Source of the DNA: JAVVEW01 sp032251045
GTDB lineage: Bacteria; Pseudomonadota; Gammaproteobacteria; Methylococcales; Methylomonadaceae
NCBI GenBank assembly: GCA_032251045.1
Contig: JAVVEW010000059.1
Location: 1-15,716 of the forward strand
Reading direction: 5' to 3'
DNA: 15,716 bases
A program made the translations under genes and the position numbers. The notes beneath the pieces are model-generated. The model was not told where the DNA came from. It worked only from the letters and a program-made list of their open reading frames with translations, and did not search any database. Positions 15,383 to 15,716 of this stretch are shown here, in pieces. Every line of letters begins with the position of its first letter. Position 1 is the first letter of the stretch.

Positions 15383-15469
15383 CCTTTGTTAAGGGGGGTG
15401 AAAAAGCTCCCCTTTCTCAAAGCACCGAACCAGCTCCCCCCTTTCTCAAAGGGGGGTTGGGGGGGATTT
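15383..15469. repeat. GC-hairpin repeat element (MITE-like), left end missing
   Basis: Same family and orientation as the element at 44-167. CCTTTGTTAAGGGGGG (15383-15396), a CTCCCCTTTCTCAAAG unit (15408-15422), and a perfect 9-bp stem CCCCCCTTT/AAAGGGGGG (15436-15444 with 15448-15456) are followed by TTGGGGGGGATTTT, the same right end. The left AATCCCCCC terminus is absent, so this copy is truncated or rearranged. It separates cca from the antitoxin gene and may insulate their promoters. Confidence 0.7.
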
Positions 15470-15511
15470 TCAACATCAATAATAATTGTTCGAGTATCAT
15501 GGAGACCGGCC

Positions 15512-15546
15512 TTGCAACCGTGTACGCAATACCTTAGACTTGTACA
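15512..15546 (+). promoter_or_regulatory. Promoter and TGTACA operator-like sites of the antitoxin gene
   Basis: TTGCAA (15512-15517) and TAGACT (15535-15540) are spaced 17 bp, a plausible sigma70 promoter (4/6 at each box). TGTACA (15541-15546) lies at the start site, and a near copy, TGTACG (15521-15526), lies 20 bp upstream in the spacer. TGTACA is the known core of the palindromes bound by YefM and YefM-YoeB in E. coli, so autorepression by the product of the gene downstream is likely. Confidence 0.55.
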
Positions 15547-15564
15547 GTAAACAGCACAAATTAA

Positions 15565-15570
15565 AAGGAG
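15565..15570 (+). promoter_or_regulatory. Ribosome-binding site of the antitoxin gene
   Basis: AAGGAG (15565-15570) is followed by 8 bases and then ATG. It is the best Shine-Dalgarno in the window, and it fixes the start of the partial gene at 15579. Confidence 0.8.
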
Positions 15571-15578
15571 CCATCGTC

Positions 15579-15716
15579 ATGCGCGTGGTAAATTTCTCTG
15601 AGGCACGAAACAGCCTTAAAAACGTGATCGATCAGGTCATCGACGATGCCGACTACACGGTCATCGCACGCCGGGATGCCCCCGATGCGGTGGTGATGTC
15701 GCTAGACACCTTCAAC
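15579..15716 (+). CDS. Phd/YefM-family type II antitoxin, N-terminal part (runs off the window)
   Basis: Forty-six codons are present from ATG to the window edge, all open. The protein begins MRVVNFSEARNSLKN and continues through YTVIARRDAPDAVVMSLDTFN. This matches the Phd/YefM fold: the start MR.(I/V).(Y/F)SEAR..L, the central strand with I.R, and the AVVMSL(D/E).(Y/F)N strand, as in E. coli YefM (MRTISYSEAR, AAVLMSLEEYN). The family forms DNA-binding dimers that neutralise a toxin encoded just downstream (often YoeB, Txe or a RelE/PIN toxin) and repress their own operon. The toxin gene, if present, is beyond the window. The 0.27-kb upstream gap holds the repeat element and the promoter. Confidence 0.88.
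   Translation, partial: MRVVNFSEARNSLKNVIDQVIDDADYTVIARRDAPDAVVMSLDTFN

Overview
The window looks like chromosomal DNA of a gammaproteobacterial (type I) methanotroph close to Methylomonas. The main reason is a three-gene, translationally linked block encoding two CrtN-family FAD desaturase/oxygenases around an aldehyde dehydrogenase. This is the gene order I recall for the C30 (4,4'-diapolycopene) carotenoid cluster of Methylomonas sp. 16a. The gammaproteobacterial-type ubiF, cca and cysJ genes agree with this. The assignment rests on recalled sequence resemblance and not on a search.

Layout, left to right. Bases 1-216 hold a GC-hairpin repeat element (44-167) next to the carotenoid operon. 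The operon reads leftward from about 4880: crtN (4860-3319), ald (3322-1730) and crtNb (1728-217). The genes overlap by 4 bp or lie 1 bp apart. A 277-bp gap carries the likely crtN promoter. Leftward cysJ (6886-5138) follows, then a strong hairpin (6917-6941), then leftward gltB (12433-6965), an unusually long glutamate synthase large subunit. A 467-bp divergent region (12434-12900) holds candidate promoters in both directions, a single-hairpin repeat relic and a strong stem-loop in the leader of rightward ubiF (12901-14121). ubiF converges on and overlaps leftward cca (15310-14078). A second GC-hairpin repeat element (about 15383-15469) follows. The window ends inside a rightward Phd/YefM-type antitoxin gene (15579 onward) that has its own promoter and a TGTACA operator-like site.

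How the genes work together. CrtN should desaturate C30 diapophytoene to diapolycopene. CrtNb should oxidise the terminal methyl groups to aldehydes, and Ald should oxidise the aldehydes to acids, giving a membrane xanthophyll. No C30 synthase (crtM or hpnCDE type) lies in the window. CysJ (NADPH-to-sulfite electron transfer) and GltB (glutamine to glutamate) serve sulfur and nitrogen assimilation, but neither partner gene (cysI, gltD) is adjacent. UbiF acts late in ubiquinone synthesis and Cca matures tRNA 3' ends.

Most of the window is ordinary housekeeping DNA. The points that most deserve a second look are the divergent GltB (altered Fe-S cysteine spacing, altered FMN-domain motifs, about 250 extra C-terminal residues), the basic tryptophan-rich tail on Ald, the TGTACA sites before the antitoxin, the hairpin leader of ubiF, and the GC-hairpin repeat family. 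I did not find a convincing wholly new system.
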